From contig JAJUFC010000016.1 of the NCBI GenBank assembly GCA_029263855.1, positions 1 through 64,000 of the forward strand: 64,000 bases of DNA. The letters are read 5' to 3'. The stretch is from Candidatus Thermochlorobacteriaceae bacterium. GTDB lineage: Bacteria > Bacteroidota > Chlorobiia > Chlorobiales > Thermochlorobacteraceae. Below the pieces are notes generated by a model that saw only the letters and a list, made by a program, of their open reading frames with translations, searched no databases and was not told the DNA's origin. Below, in pieces: positions 1 through 12,001 of this stretch. The translations under genes and the position numbers were made by a program. Within the stretch, counting starts at the first letter, position 1, and each line of letters starts with the position of its first letter.

Positions 1-1591
1 CCTCGCTTATCGCCTCGCTTGCCGTTGCGCCCGTGCCTATCTTCGCCACAAACTTGCTTCCCGCCGCCGCCCGAAAACCCGCTTTCAGCGTTACCTTCGT
101 CCCCGCCACGAACCGAACATCCGAACCGCTCAACGCTAAAACAGCCTTATTGTCCGTATCTATTGATGTTGTTGCCGATGCAATCGCAATTTCTCTGTTT
201 CTTATCGTGTCATTCGTCATTTTCAATATGTTTCCAATCCGATAGTTCAAATTTTGTGGAGAAGTTGCATTCAGAGCCGATTCGTTATTTGCGTTGAATG
301 TTCCGATTGGAAGCGATTGATAGAATCTGCTTGGCGAAGAGTAGTAACTAATGCGCGGACCTAACGATGTTGACATCTTTACGCTCATAACTGTTCTCCA
401 AGAGGCGCCATACACGAAGGCTCGCGCGGTTGAGTAGGGGGAAGGATAGGAGTATCCAGAGATGCCTGCTTGATGGTCTGCACCCCGTAAATGCCCAATT
501 TCATGAGCAAAAGTAAGGTTCTGGGCAAAAGCCCATACAACTGAGTATGCATACTCTCCGTTAAGTTGCGCGCCTTGTAACTTGGTTTTACCATCGTTAG
601 TGCCTCCTCCTGCTGGTTCAGCATCATCAACAATAAAAACGACGAAGTCTGCCGCATATGCATTTCTTAATCTTGGAATTTCATCAAGCACGCCATCATT
701 AGGATTGGTCAGCGAATCTAAAATCTTACTGTATTCGCTTTCATCTCCGTTGTAGTAGACCATTGCCGTCCGAACAAGTTTTATTTTAGTGCTTACCTGA
801 TTATTGTTGAAGGCGGCATTTGCGGTATTTACCCAAGTCATAACTTTTGTAGCTATATTAGGATCACTTTGAAATGATGCCCTTGTATAGCAAACAAGCA
901 CTTTAATTGAGTCCTCTCCATTTGTGAAGTTTTCTCCTACACTCACGTCTTGATGTGAAATTGTCTCTTTAATCTCACCTTGAACGCGATATTCCTTTTT
1001 GTGATCACGATTCATAAGACCGCATCCGACAATCGCCGTAGTATCAATTTCTTGTATCATGCATATATCCCCTTGCAGTTTAATTACATTTACTTGCCAA
1101 ACGTATTTGCCGTTTAAGGAATGATAGTAGTGGGAATTTGGCCAGTCAAATGTTATGTATCCGTGATCGAAAAAAGATATTGTGCAATGCTCTTTCCCAT
1201 ATACCCTATGATATTCCCCTGACCACAGCGTATGAGATTCATTCAGGAGATCCGATGAGGCTAACCTCTCCACCGACTTCGTTTTGATTTTAACCTTCCT
1301 ATCCGAGAAAAAATTAAATACCACTGAATCGCTGAATATCGCCTCCCGATTTACCTTCGCAAATCGATATCGCAGTATCATGTATTTGCCTCCTTTTAAC
1401 CTCGCTTTTTCTCTGCGTCTTTCCTCTTTGTTAATCGTAAGTTCAATTGCGTCTTTCTCTGCTTGGCTTAACGATGCAGAGCGTTGATTTAAGTCCTCTT
1501 CTCCAAAAAAAGACGCTTGCCCCTGCGCCTGTGGCGCGCTTGCGCCCATCGCGAGCGCAAGCATGATTCCAAGTAAATTGCGTCTGTTCAT
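1..1591 (-). CDS. Secreted metzincin zinc metallopeptidase (reprolysin-like), C-terminus cut by window edge
   Basis: Open reading frame of 530 codons that starts at ATG 1591 and runs off the left edge without a stop. A GGAGG ribosome-binding site (1597-1601) lies just upstream of the start and supports it. Residues 1-25 form a signal peptide with AxA cleavage candidates. Residues 363-373 read HEIGHLRGADH, an exact HExxHxxGxxH metzincin zinc site, followed about 30 residues later by a TVMSV stretch that fits the Met-turn. After the catalytic domain, the last ~60 visible residues (ALSGSDVRF...LKAGFRAAAGSKF pattern) resemble the Bacteroidota 3-coathanger-stack surface module. It lies 12 nt after the tail-fibre-like gene, so the two are probably cotranscribed. 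Inferred role: an exported protease, perhaps surface-anchored; the missing C-terminus could hold a T9SS sorting tail. The coding sequence looks more AT-rich than its neighbours by eye. Substrate unknown. Confidence 0.85.
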   Translation of the reverse strand, partial: MNRRNLLGIMLALAMGASAPQAQGQASFFGEEDLNQRSASLSQAEKDAIELTINKEERRREKARLKGGKYMILRYRFAKVNREAIFSDSVVFNFFSDRKVKIKTKSVERLASSDLLNESHTLWSGEYHRVYGKEHCTISFFDHGYITFDWPNSHYYHSLNGKYVWQVNVIKLQGDICMIQEIDTTAIVGCGLMNRDHKKEYRVQGEIKETISHQDVSVGENFTNGEDSIKVLVCYTRASFQSDPNIATKVMTWVNTANAAFNNNQVSTKIKLVRTAMVYYNGDESEYSKILDSLTNPNDGVLDEIPRLRNAYAADFVVFIVDDAEPAGGGTNDGKTKLQGAQLNGEYAYSVVWAFAQNLTFAHEIGHLRGADHQAGISGYSYPSPYSTARAFVYGASWRTVMSVKMSTSLGPRISYYSSPSRFYQSLPIGTFNANNESALNATSPQNLNYRIGNILKMTNDTIRNREIAIASATTSIDTDNKAVLALSGSDVRFVAGTKVTLKAGFRAAAGSKFVAKIGTGATASEAISE

Positions 1592-1603
1592 CGTCGCCTC
1601 CGT

Positions 1604-3073
1604 TTATTTGTTTTGGTTCGTCAAAGTGGCTTTCAGCGCGTCTAATTCTTTCTTTTGCTGAATCATATACAGCGTCAGTTCTTCAATTTTTTGAAGCAGT
1701 TTGGCTTGGGTATCGCCCAAGCTCACGCCGTTTTCCTGCACGTCTCTTTCGGAAGGAATGTCGGGCAAATGTTTATTGGCTTTGATGAACGCTTCCACTT
1801 CTTCGAGCGGGCGCAAGTTGTAATCATCGGCAAAAACGAAATCCGACCAATTGTTTTCAACCACCACTTCTCGGGCTTTAATAGTTCCATCAACCGCAAG
1901 CCGATAAAGTGTATTTGTGTTGAACGTGCTTCCGATTGAAACGCGCTCGGGCATGAGAACGCCCAAGCTAGATGTGCTTCGCTCCATCACGACAGAGCCA
2001 ACCATTCTTAGTTTTGATCCAGATTGAATGTTTATATCGCCTGCTACGTCGAGTTTGTAACTTGGCACGTTTGTGCCAATTCCCACACTACCGCTGTTGT
2101 AGTATATGCTTGTGCCCGAAGTAATCCATTGGCTTCCTGAAAACGGCGCGCCATTGATGCGCAACGTTCCGCTTACGATGTTAATATCGCCTTGCACATT
2201 CAGCGGATAGGTGAGCGTTTCCGTCCCGATTCCCAACTTTCCGCCGACCACGACGCTTGGGTCAGCCACGTCTCCACCACCAGGAGAATCTTTGAAAAAG
2301 AAGGTGTTGTTTTTGTAACCGATAAAATCTTCGCTAACGCCCGCGTGGGCAAATGTAATGAAATTGCCGGGCGTTCCGACGTAGCTTGCGTTGGGCGCAA
2401 AAGCGCTGGGCATAAAGTAGCCCCCCGCTTGCGCGCTTCCGACCACGTTCAATCCGCCGCTCACGCTCACGTTTTTATACCACGCCAAATCGCCGGTTGC
2501 CTCATCAATCCGACTAACGTAGTTTGGCGGTTGCGTGCCGTCGTCGGTCGTTACCAAGCCTTGATAAATGCCTTCTTGGTTTTTGAACGAAAAGAAAAAG
2601 TTTGAGCCGCTGGCTTTATCAAATGTCAGCGCAATGCTGTGAGGCAACAACACGCCTCGTTGAATTCCAAAACTGCTCAACTGCCCTGCGTTTCGGCGCA
2701 CCTCCAACGCATATCGCGGGTCTGCCGTTGTTCCGATGCCCACGTTGTAATTGAAAACGGCGTGCCCGTTGGGTTTCAAATCCAATGCTTGCAACCACGA
2801 TGAACCGTTGAAATAAGAAAACACAAGGTTGTTTGCGCCTGCGCCAACGTTGGGTCGGCGAAGAATCACCCACTTCCTATCAAGCGGGCTTTCAGGTCCT
2901 TGTGCGCCCTCTACAAATACAATTTGTCCCAAAAATGTGGGGTTGCTTGGGTTGTCGGGAAAGCCTCTTATGGTGAATGTCGGCGCGCTGACCGTTGATT
3001 CCAAAAGGAGACTATTCGTGAAGTAACCGCTTTGCGCGTAAAGAAGCGAATTAGCAAAAACAAGCGTTAACAA
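1604..3073 (-). CDS. Secreted tail-fibre-like protein with C-terminal trimerisation/coiled-coil tail
   Basis: About 489 residues of repeated beta-rich segments of the form LGIGT...YPLNVQGDINI and VGIGT...YKLDVAGDINI, typical of the long tail-fibre-like proteins of Bacteroidota. The C-terminus (DFVFADDYNLRPLEEVE, then KHLPDIPSE, then a coiled coil LLQKIEELTLYMIQQKKEL) is the conserved tail module that ends this family. The 5' end is uncertain. The only in-frame conventional start is TTG 3073, which gives a signal peptide with no positive charges. An ATG at 3115 (MNTPI...) lies one frame off and would supply a normal n-region (RRHAIAILL) if joined, so a frameshift or sequencing error may lie near 3090-3100. 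Likely an extracellular or surface fibre. It is first in an operon with the downstream metzincin. Molecular function unknown. Confidence 0.7.
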   Translation of the reverse strand: MLTLVFANSLLYAQSGYFTNSLLLESTVSAPTFTIRGFPDNPSNPTFLGQIVFVEGAQGPESPLDRKWVILRRPNVGAGANNLVFSYFNGSSWLQALDLKPNGHAVFNYNVGIGTTADPRYALEVRRNAGQLSSFGIQRGVLLPHSIALTFDKASGSNFFFSFKNQEGIYQGLVTTDDGTQPPNYVSRIDEATGDLAWYKNVSVSGGLNVVGSAQAGGYFMPSAFAPNASYVGTPGNFITFAHAGVSEDFIGYKNNTFFFKDSPGGGDVADPSVVVGGKLGIGTETLTYPLNVQGDINIVSGTLRINGAPFSGSQWITSGTSIYYNSGSVGIGTNVPSYKLDVAGDINIQSGSKLRMVGSVVMERSTSSLGVLMPERVSIGSTFNTNTLYRLAVDGTIKAREVVVENNWSDFVFADDYNLRPLEEVEAFIKANKHLPDIPSERDVQENGVSLGDTQAKLLQKIEELTLYMIQQKKELDALKATLTNQNK

Positions 3074-3238
3074 AATTGCAATCGCGTGCCGTCGTATTGG
3101 ATTGGCGTATTCATCTGAAGTTGGGTTTAAGTGGTTAGGCTCAAACGAAATTGAATGAGCCTCGCTTGCAAGGTCGCGACGCCGTCACCGCTTTCGCAAA
3201 TCGAAGTTCAAGTTCAAACGGACGAATCAGCCGATTCC

Positions 3239-4882
3239 TCACCGCAACATTTCCGTGAGCGCGCGCCCGTCGTAGCGCATTGGCGTTTGCAGGTTGAGCA
3301 AGCGGTGCAACGTCGGCGCGATGTCAATCACGGCGGATTTTTGAGCAAACTTTCCGCGCTTGATGCCCTTGCCGCAAAAGAGAATCGGCACGTGCGTATC
3401 GTAGCGGTAGTGCGAGCCGTGCGTCGTGCCCGTTTGCCGATACGAAAAAAAGGCGTTCTCTTTCAAAACGAGTTTCACGTCGCCGCTTCGCGCAGGGTGA
3501 AACGAGTTCAAGACCGCCGTCCCGACGGAATCAAATTCCAAAACTTCTTGCAAATACAACAGTTCTTGGCGCGTGTAATAATTCACGATGCCGTTGAGGT
3601 GCATTCCCATCAACCCGACGAACTTTTCCACCTCTCCGAGTTCGTATTTCTTTTCCGCAATTTCTTTTTGATTGAGATAGACTTCGCCATTCGCGAAGGC
3701 TTCAATCACGTTCGGATAGAGCGTATCGACGGCGGCTTTCAAGGAGTCCAAAAACGGCTTTTCGTAGAGGCGCAATCCGCCCGGCGTTTGTTCGGGAATT
3801 GGCGCAACGCCGTGGTCGGCAGTAAGCACGAAAAGACAATGTTCAAAGCCGATTTTCTTGTCAATGAATTTGAAGAAGTCGTCGAGTTGGCGGTCGAGGC
3901 GAAGCACTAAATCTTGCGCTTCGTGGCTTTCGTAGCCGAAGATGTGTCCGCAATAATCAACGCTTGAAAACGAGACGGTGAGAATGTCGGTTGCGCCGCG
4001 TTGTCCGAGCGATTCGCCCTCGATGGTCGCTTTGGCAAGTTCCGCCGTGAGTTCCGAGCCGAAGGGCGTGGCGGGAATCGGGTCATAGAGTTTGTTTCGT
4101 TTGAAGAGCGGATTGTCGGCGGCGGTTCGCAGGTCAAAGACCTTGTGCGGAAAGACGGGCTCCGTTTCGCCGATGAGCGCGCCTTCGCCGCGCGCGTTAT
4201 CGATGTTCGAGTAATTTTTTTCGGAGAGAAGCCGCTCCCAAGTTTTGCCGAGATAATTTTCGGGTAGTTTGCGGGCGTTGAATTGATTGAGCCAATCGGG
4301 AAGCGCGGTTCGGTAATAGGTCGAGGTAATCCAGTTTCCTGATTCCGCATCGAACCAATACGCCGCGTCGGCGCGCTTGCCTGCGGGCAGAATCGCGCCT
4401 CGATCTTTCAACGCAATTCCAATCACCTTGCTTTGCGGCGATTCCTTTTTGAGCGCGTCGCAGAAGTTCTCGACGAGCGCGTTTCGGGGCGACATCTTGC
4501 CCGCGTTTTTTTCGGGGTCAATCCCAACGGCTTGAACGGTCGAGTCGTGAACGCAATACATTTCCCGCTTGATGTCTCGCGCATACCACTCATTCGCGAT
4601 GATGCCGCTTCGCGACGGATTCACGCCCGAAAGGAAGGTTTCGTGTCCTGCCGCCGTGAGCGTGTTGGAAAAAGGGAAGTGCGCGTCCGTCATCAACGCG
4701 CCGTTTTTGATGAGGCGATTAAAGCCGCCCGAATTTTTCGTCGCAGGAAGAAAATGCTTTCCAAGCCGCGTGAGATAATCGTAGCGAAATTGGTCGATGA
4801 CGATGCCGACGACAAGTTTTGGCTTTTCTTGCGCAAGAACGAAAAACGGGCAGAGCAGAAGCGCAACGAGCAGTGGTTTCAT
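3239..4882 (-). CDS. PafA-type alkaline phosphatase / nucleotide pyrophosphatase superfamily
   Basis: 547 residues from ATG 4882; the TTG six bases upstream is less likely. Residues 1-18 are a signal peptide (LLVALLLCPFFVLAQ). The alkaline phosphatase fold is marked by a first metal ligand in VIDQFRYDYL (Asp30), the nucleophile region PFSNTLTAAGHE (a Thr at 74 or 76, aligned with the PafA Thr), TADHGVAPIPE (Asp and His metal ligands) and GTTHGSHYRYDTHVP near the C-terminus (His ligand). Use of Thr rather than Ser as nucleophile is characteristic of Bacteroidota PafA monoesterases. It should act in the periplasm or outside, releasing phosphate from monoesters. Transcribed alone, with a 157-bp gap from gyrB. 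Family assignment is firm; substrate preference is not visible. Confidence 0.88.
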   Translation of the reverse strand: MKPLLVALLLCPFFVLAQEKPKLVVGIVIDQFRYDYLTRLGKHFLPATKNSGGFNRLIKNGALMTDAHFPFSNTLTAAGHETFLSGVNPSRSGIIANEWYARDIKREMYCVHDSTVQAVGIDPEKNAGKMSPRNALVENFCDALKKESPQSKVIGIALKDRGAILPAGKRADAAYWFDAESGNWITSTYYRTALPDWLNQFNARKLPENYLGKTWERLLSEKNYSNIDNARGEGALIGETEPVFPHKVFDLRTAADNPLFKRNKLYDPIPATPFGSELTAELAKATIEGESLGQRGATDILTVSFSSVDYCGHIFGYESHEAQDLVLRLDRQLDDFFKFIDKKIGFEHCLFVLTADHGVAPIPEQTPGGLRLYEKPFLDSLKAAVDTLYPNVIEAFANGEVYLNQKEIAEKKYELGEVEKFVGLMGMHLNGIVNYYTRQELLYLQEVLEFDSVGTAVLNSFHPARSGDVKLVLKENAFFSYRQTGTTHGSHYRYDTHVPILFCGKGIKRGKFAQKSAVIDIAPTLHRLLNLQTPMRYDGRALTEMLR

Positions 4883-4967
4883 TGGCAAGTTTCTTTGTTG
4901 GTTGGGGGCAAAATTACGCTTTTGCGTCGAGAATGAAGTTTATGATTTTGTTGCCTCAACAATCGTT

Positions 4968-5018
4968 CCCCTCTCCTTTTTCGCGAGCTTGACGAGCGCC
5001 AAGACAATCCGAGAGGGG
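4968..5018. repeat. CCCCTCTC / GAGAGGGG inverted repeat in the gap downstream of gyrB
   Basis: CCCCTCTC (4968-4975) is matched by GAGAGGGG (5011-5018), followed by TTAGGGGTGAGG. The two arms enclose 35 nt. Short G-rich elements of this kind are dispersed intergenic repeats in many bacterial genomes. It could also act as a weak bidirectional terminator between gyrB and the phosphatase gene. No second copy was found in the window. Confidence 0.4.
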
Positions 5019-5045
5019 TTAGGGGTGAGGTTTCGCCAAACATCA

Positions 5046-7693
<2,648 letters not shown>

Positions 7694-7713
7694 AGCCATT
7701 TCACCTAACGATT

Positions 7714-8007
7714 TCACTTAAAAATGATGTCTTTGATGGCTTCTTTGCCCAGTTGTTGATTTATCTTCTCAATGATGCTCTCTTTTTTGAACATCAATTC
7801 GTTTCGCCATGCGGCGTTTTTGACTTTTACATAGAGTACGCCTTGATAAACTTTCTCGACTTGCGAGGCTTTGGCAATGTAAGCACCCGCAACTTCTTTC
7901 CACATTTTGATGATGAGATATTCTTCCGAGACGCGGTCGAAGTGAAGTTGTTTGTAAAGCGCGTCCATGATGCTGTTTAGTTTATCAGGCGGTCGTGTAT
8001 AAGCCAT
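7714..8007 (-). CDS. DUF721 protein (DciA-like, replication-associated)
   Basis: 97 residues from ATG 8007, overlapping the 3' end of recF by 23 nt. DUF721 proteins are small KH-like nucleic-acid-binding proteins often encoded in the recF-gyrB interval; DciA, a member, loads or recruits the replicative helicase DnaB in bacteria lacking DnaC/DnaI. Visible family features: the central W-K-E-V-A-G segment (IIKMWKEVAGAYIAKAS), followed by VYQGVLYVKVKNAAWRNEL and a basic C-terminal helix ending KEAIKDIIFK. Gene position (dnaN-recF-DUF721) supports a replication role. Helicase loading by this protein is inferred from the family, not seen in the sequence. Confidence 0.85.
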   Translation of the reverse strand: MAYTRPPDKLNSIMDALYKQLHFDRVSEEYLIIKMWKEVAGAYIAKASQVEKVYQGVLYVKVKNAAWRNELMFKKESIIEKINQQLGKEAIKDIIFK

Positions 8008-9097
8008 CGTTTTCAATTAAAATTTGTGTAATTCCGTCGAATTGTTTTTTCTCGGTGGTGGTGATGACCGATTGCCCCATGGGTTTAAGCAGTTCGATGA
8101 GGTCATCAGCGCGGCTTCGGTCGAGCTCGCTGAAGACATCGTCCAAAAGAAAAATGGGCTTTTCGTTTAAGATGCTTTGAATATAAAAATGTTGTGCAAG
8201 TTTCAAGCAGATGACGAAGGTCTTTTGCTGACCTTGTGAAGCGAATTTCTTGACGGAAATATCGTTGATGTAAAAACTCAAATCGTCGCGATGCGTGCCG
8301 AGCAGTGTAACGCCGCGTCTTATTTCTTCATCTTCAAGCCGTGCTAATTTCAGGCGCACTTCCGATAAAATTTCTTCTCTTGTTGCTTGCTCTCCTAGCT
8401 TCACATCGCTATCGTATTGCAGGGTTGGCGTTTCGTCAAAAGAGTGAAAGAGTCGATAGGCTTTTTTGAGCACTTCGGAAAATTCATTAACAAATTTCAA
8501 CCGTCGGAACATGATGGAAGCGACAAGCGAGGCGAAACTTTCGGTCCAGACCGCAAGCAATTCGTGTTGCGTCGCATCTCTTGCGAATTTCATTTCGCTA
8601 AGCAGTTTATTTCGTTGATTGAGCAGGCGGCGATAGGCAAGCAAATCTTCTAAATACGCCTTGTTCGTTTGTGAAATCGAGGAATCTAAAAATCGCCGTC
8701 GCTCTTGCGGCGCGCCTTGAACGAGCGCAATATCAAACGGCGAGAGTGAAACGCACGGAAACTCTCCAACAATTTTTGAAAACGACTCGAGCGGCGAGCG
8801 ATTGACGAAAACCGTTTTGCCTTCTTCGTTTGAGAAATAAACACGCACGGTTGCCTCGACGTCTCGGTCGTTTTTCCACGCGGCATCAATCTCGAAGTGC
8901 GTTGCGCCGAACTTCAAGCATTCTGCATCGCTGGCGTTCAGAAAACTTTTGGTAAGTGCGGCGTAGTGAATGGCTTCAAGAAGGTTCGTTTTACCTGCGC
9001 CGTTTCGACCGTAAAGGATATTGACGCCGTCACCGAGCGGCAGTTTCGCATCAGCATGACGGCGGAAGTTTTGAATATGAATTGTGAGGAGTTTCAA
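7985..9097 (-). CDS. recF: DNA replication and repair ATPase RecF
   Basis: 370 residues. RecF binds DNA gaps as an ABC-type ATPase and helps RecO/RecR load RecA. Walker A is GRNGAGKT at residues 30-37. The C-terminal region shows the ABC signature surroundings (FASQGQQKTFVICLKLA) and Walker B/D-loop IFLLDDVFSELDRSR. The start is TTG 9097, the only start codon that gives the canonical beginning (MKLLTIHIQNFR) before an in-frame stop upstream. Spaced 15 nt from dnaN and overlapping the DUF721 gene, so cotranscribed with both. Confidence 0.95.
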   Translation of the reverse strand: MKLLTIHIQNFRRHADAKLPLGDGVNILYGRNGAGKTNLLEAIHYAALTKSFLNASDAECLKFGATHFEIDAAWKNDRDVEATVRVYFSNEEGKTVFVNRSPLESFSKIVGEFPCVSLSPFDIALVQGAPQERRRFLDSSISQTNKAYLEDLLAYRRLLNQRNKLLSEMKFARDATQHELLAVWTESFASLVASIMFRRLKFVNEFSEVLKKAYRLFHSFDETPTLQYDSDVKLGEQATREEILSEVRLKLARLEDEEIRRGVTLLGTHRDDLSFYINDISVKKFASQGQQKTFVICLKLAQHFYIQSILNEKPIFLLDDVFSELDRSRADDLIELLKPMGQSVITTTEKKQFDGITQILIENDGLYTTA

Positions 9098-9112
9098 GCC
9101 CAGTTTGTAAAT

Positions 9113-10243
9113 CTATACATTGATTCTTACAGGCATGACGAGCATCAAGAGATTGTTGTTCTTTTCATCGCCGTGAGGCTTGATAATCGTAGCGCGCGTT
9201 GGCGAGCTAAGCTCGAACTTTACTTCTTCGGCTTCAACATGCGAAAGTGCATCTTCGATAAACTTCGCGTTGAATCCGATGAGTAAGTTTTCACTTTTGA
9301 AATCGCACGGTAGCGATTCTTCCGCCGCAGAGCCTTCGTCAGCGTTTTCGGCTGAAATTCGAATTTCTTTGGGCTCAATCTGAAACCGAACGTCGCCGCG
9401 CGATGAAAAACGCGCCACCCGCTTTACAGCACCCAACATATTCGTTCGATTGATAATCATTTGCTTATCGTTTTCAAGCGGAATGACGGCTTCGTAGTTG
9501 GGATAGTTTTCCGCAATCAATCCTGCGACGATTTTCGTTGCGCCAATGACGAACTGCACCTTGCTTTCCTTCGTGCTAATGGAAACTTTCACATCGTCGT
9601 CGCCTGAAAGCGACTTTTGAACGATGGAAAGCACGCGCGCCGGCACAATGGCTTTCACTTTATCGGCTGCAGTTGTTTCAAGCGGTTTAATAAGCCGCAC
9701 AAGCCTGTGCCCGTCGGTGCTGACCGCACGCAGTTCGCTCGGCTGAATTTCAAACAGCACACCCATCATTGCTGGGCGCATGGAATCCGTGCTTGCCGCA
9801 AAAAGTGTTGTGTCGGCGATTTTTTTCAATTCATTTCCAGCAATCGCGAACTCTACATCGAAATCGCCGATTTTTTCTTCCTTCTCACCTTTTGAAATAC
9901 TGCCCGCAATTCGATACGAGCCTCTATCGGTCTTAATGGAAAAACTCACTTCGCCTTCGCCGTCCTTTTTCTCAGTCTTGAACTCGGCAACGGCATCATA
10001 CATATTTCTCAAAATATCTTGCAAGCGTTTCGCGCTCAATGCCACAGTGCCCTTATCTCCTGATTCTACCGTAATAGATGTCGTGAATGAAATATCTCCG
10101 TCCGTCGCAAAGAGCGAGAGCGTTTTCTTTTCAAGCGTCATCGTAATTGATTCGAATCGAAAGTCAGTGGCTTTTGGCGGTAGGGCAAGAACAGCATTGC
10201 TAACGGCTTCGGAGAGCGGTTTAATCGAGGAAGTAAATTTCAT
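9113..10243 (-). CDS. dnaN: DNA polymerase III beta subunit (sliding clamp)
   Basis: 376 residues from ATG 10243. The clamp dimer encircles DNA and tethers the replicative polymerase and many repair proteins. The sequence has the three-domain repeat arrangement: domain 1 beginning MKFTSSIKPLSEAVSNAV, domain 2 around the FAASTDSMRPAMMGVLFE segment, and domain 3 ending NNNLLMLVMPVRI, which matches the conserved C-terminal MPVR(I/L) of beta clamps. Usual length for the family. Lies between dnaA and recF in the classical origin order. A 289-bp gap to dnaA holds DnaA-box-like sequences. Confidence 0.97.
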   Translation of the reverse strand: MKFTSSIKPLSEAVSNAVLALPPKATDFRFESITMTLEKKTLSLFATDGDISFTTSITVESGDKGTVALSAKRLQDILRNMYDAVAEFKTEKKDGEGEVSFSIKTDRGSYRIAGSISKGEKEEKIGDFDVEFAIAGNELKKIADTTLFAASTDSMRPAMMGVLFEIQPSELRAVSTDGHRLVRLIKPLETTAADKVKAIVPARVLSIVQKSLSGDDDVKVSISTKESKVQFVIGATKIVAGLIAENYPNYEAVIPLENDKQMIINRTNMLGAVKRVARFSSRGDVRFQIEPKEIRISAENADEGSAAEESLPCDFKSENLLIGFNAKFIEDALSHVEAEEVKFELSSPTRATIIKPHGDEKNNNLLMLVMPVRINV

Positions 10244-10414
10244 TCGAGAGTATTACGTTTTGTGTTTTGAAAATTTGCTTAGTTATGAAATACGTCATGA
10301 CAACGTGAATATCTTGATAACTTTTTTCTGCATCCGCAAATGCTGATAAAATAAAGCGTTACGAGAATCATTTTTTACGAGCCTACGTGGAAAAAACGTG
10401 AAAGGCGTGCTATG

Positions 10415-10517
10415 TTATTCACGTTTATGTGTAAGCCGTGAGAATTTAGCACATTACGCACATTTCTTCAACAACCTTTTCAGGGCTTTTCCACACGGTT
10501 CTTCACATCGTTGATAA
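10415..10517. promoter_or_regulatory. Secondary DnaA-box cluster between dnaA and dnaN
   Basis: Three near-consensus DnaA boxes in the 289-bp dnaA-dnaN gap: TTATTCACG at 10415-10423 (+), TTTTCCACA at 10487-10495 (+), and TTATCAACG at 10509-10517 (-). Each has one or two differences from TTATCCACA. The rest of the gap is moderately AT-rich and holds no gene that I can support. Could belong to a bipartite origin or regulate dnaN. Weaker than the cluster on the other side of dnaA. Confidence 0.5.
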
Positions 10518-10532
10518 AAAACTGATAAAAAA

Positions 10533-11975
10533 TTAGAGCGCGAGAATTTCAAGGCGTTTCTTCAACTCTTCAACATCTTTTCGAATTTCAGGCGATTCAT
10601 TTTGTCCTTTCTCAATCGTATTGACCGCGTGAATGACGGTGCTATGGTCGCGTCCGCCGAAGTGCAAGCCGATGGTTTTGAAGGAAGAGTTTGTCAGTGT
10701 TTTCCCAAGAAACATGGCTAATTGACGCGCAAGGGCAAGTTCCTGTTTGCGCGACTTGCCTTTGAGGTCGTTTGGAGAAAGTTTGTAGTAATCGCAAACG
10801 ACTTTTTCTATCATTTCAAGCGTGATGTTGATGGTGCGGTCGCGAATGATGTCTTTCAAGACCGTTTTCGTGAGCGATAAGTCAATCTCGCACCCGTGAA
10901 GCGAGGCGGTCGCCATCAGTTTAATCAAGCACCCTTCAAGCTCTCTAATGTTGCTGACGACGTTGGTGGCGATAAATTGAATCACGTCGTTGGGAAGCGT
11001 CGCGCCGTTATCTTCCATTTTCTTTTGAAGAATCGCAAGGCGCGTTTCATAATCGGGTGCTTGGAGGTCGGCTGAAAGTCCCCACGCAAAGCGTGAAAGC
11101 AGACGCTCTTCCAGCCCGCGCAGTTCCTTAATCGGGCGGTCGCAAGTCAAAACAATTTGCTTATTGGCTTGGTGAAGCGTGTTGAAAATATGAAAGACTT
11201 CTTCTTGGGTTTTCTCCTTATCGGCAAAAAACTGAATGTCGTCGATGATGAGCAAGTCGACATTGCGGTAAAAGGCAGAAAACTCACTGCGTCGGTTGGT
11301 TTGAATGGCATTAACGAAATCAAGCGTGAACTTTTCACACGAGACGTAGAGAATCATTTCCGCTTTTTGACGCGCCCGCACAGCGTTTCCAATCGCTTGT
11401 GCAAGATGGGTTTTTCCTAAACCCACGCCTCCGTAAAGCACCAACGGATTGAACGTGTTTTTGCCCGGCGTTTCCGCAATCGATTTCGCCGCCGCAAAAG
11501 CCAGCGCGTTGCAATCGCCTTTGATAAAACTCTCGAAAACATATTTCGGATTCAAGTAGCTTTCGTAGCGCTGCACATTGGATTTGTAGAAGTCAAACGC
11601 CACGCGGGAGGTTTTTACTTCGCGCACAGAGGTTTGCTCAACAGGTTGCTGGGGAAGTTTTACTGTAACCGGCTCAATAGGCGAGCGTTGAACAACGACG
11701 GAGTAAGTGAGTTTGGCATTGCGTCCAATCACATCAATAATCGTGCGCTTTAAGAGCGTGTAGTAATTCTCTTCAATCCACTCATAAAAAAATTGGCTCG
11801 GCACTTGAATCGTAATTTCTTCGCCGACCAACTTCAGCGGCACAATCGGCTCAAACCACGTCTTGAAACTTTGCTGATTATTGATGTTATCCCGAATAAT
11901 ATCAAGGCATTTCTTCCACGCGACTTGGGCGGCGAGTTTTTCCGTGCTGTCGGCTGATTGACTGTCAAGAGACAT
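10533..11975 (-). CDS. dnaA: Chromosomal replication initiator protein DnaA
   Basis: 480 residues. DnaA binds DnaA boxes at oriC and melts the origin as an ATP-bound filament. Domain I at ~15-90 ([13 protein letters not shown]...SFKTWF), short linker domain II, AAA+ domain III with Walker A GGVGLGKT at 182-189, Walker [11 protein letters not shown] (Asp245/Asp246) and the arginine-finger region [10 protein letters not shown], and domain IV with the box-recognition signature [15 protein letters not shown] near residue 450. Start at ATG 11975. It lies between two DnaA-box clusters; a box overlaps its putative -7 element, which would fit autoregulation. Confidence 0.98.
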   Translation of the reverse strand: MSLDSQSADSTEKLAAQVAWKKCLDIIRDNINNQQSFKTWFEPIVPLKLVGEEITIQVPSQFFYEWIEENYYTLLKRTIIDVIGRNAKLTYSVVVQRSPIEPVTVKLPQQPVEQTSVREVKTSRVAFDFYKSNVQRYESYLNPKYVFESFIKGDCNALAFAAAKSIAETPGKNTFNPLVLYGGVGLGKTHLAQAIGNAVRARQKAEMILYVSCEKFTLDFVNAIQTNRRSEFSAFYRNVDLLIIDDIQFFADKEKTQEEVFHIFNTLHQANKQIVLTCDRPIKELRGLEERLLSRFAWGLSADLQAPDYETRLAILQKKMEDNGATLPNDVIQFIATNVVSNIRELEGCLIKLMATASLHGCEIDLSLTKTVLKDIIRDRTINITLEMIEKVVCDYYKLSPNDLKGKSRKQELALARQLAMFLGKTLTNSSFKTIGLHFGGRDHSTVIHAVNTIEKGQNESPEIRKDVEELKKRLEILAL

Positions 11976-12001
11976 AACTCAGTAACTTTAAAAATGGCAA
12001 G

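Noticed and set aside
46-297. Short plus-strand frames at the left edge
   Set aside because: They oppose the continuous metzincin reading frame and have no ribosome-binding site or family similarity.
3155-3910. Long plus-strand open frame (251 codons) opposite the alkaline phosphatase gene
   Set aside because: It is an antisense shadow: Arg/Val/Phe-rich with no family features, while the minus strand encodes a complete phosphatase.
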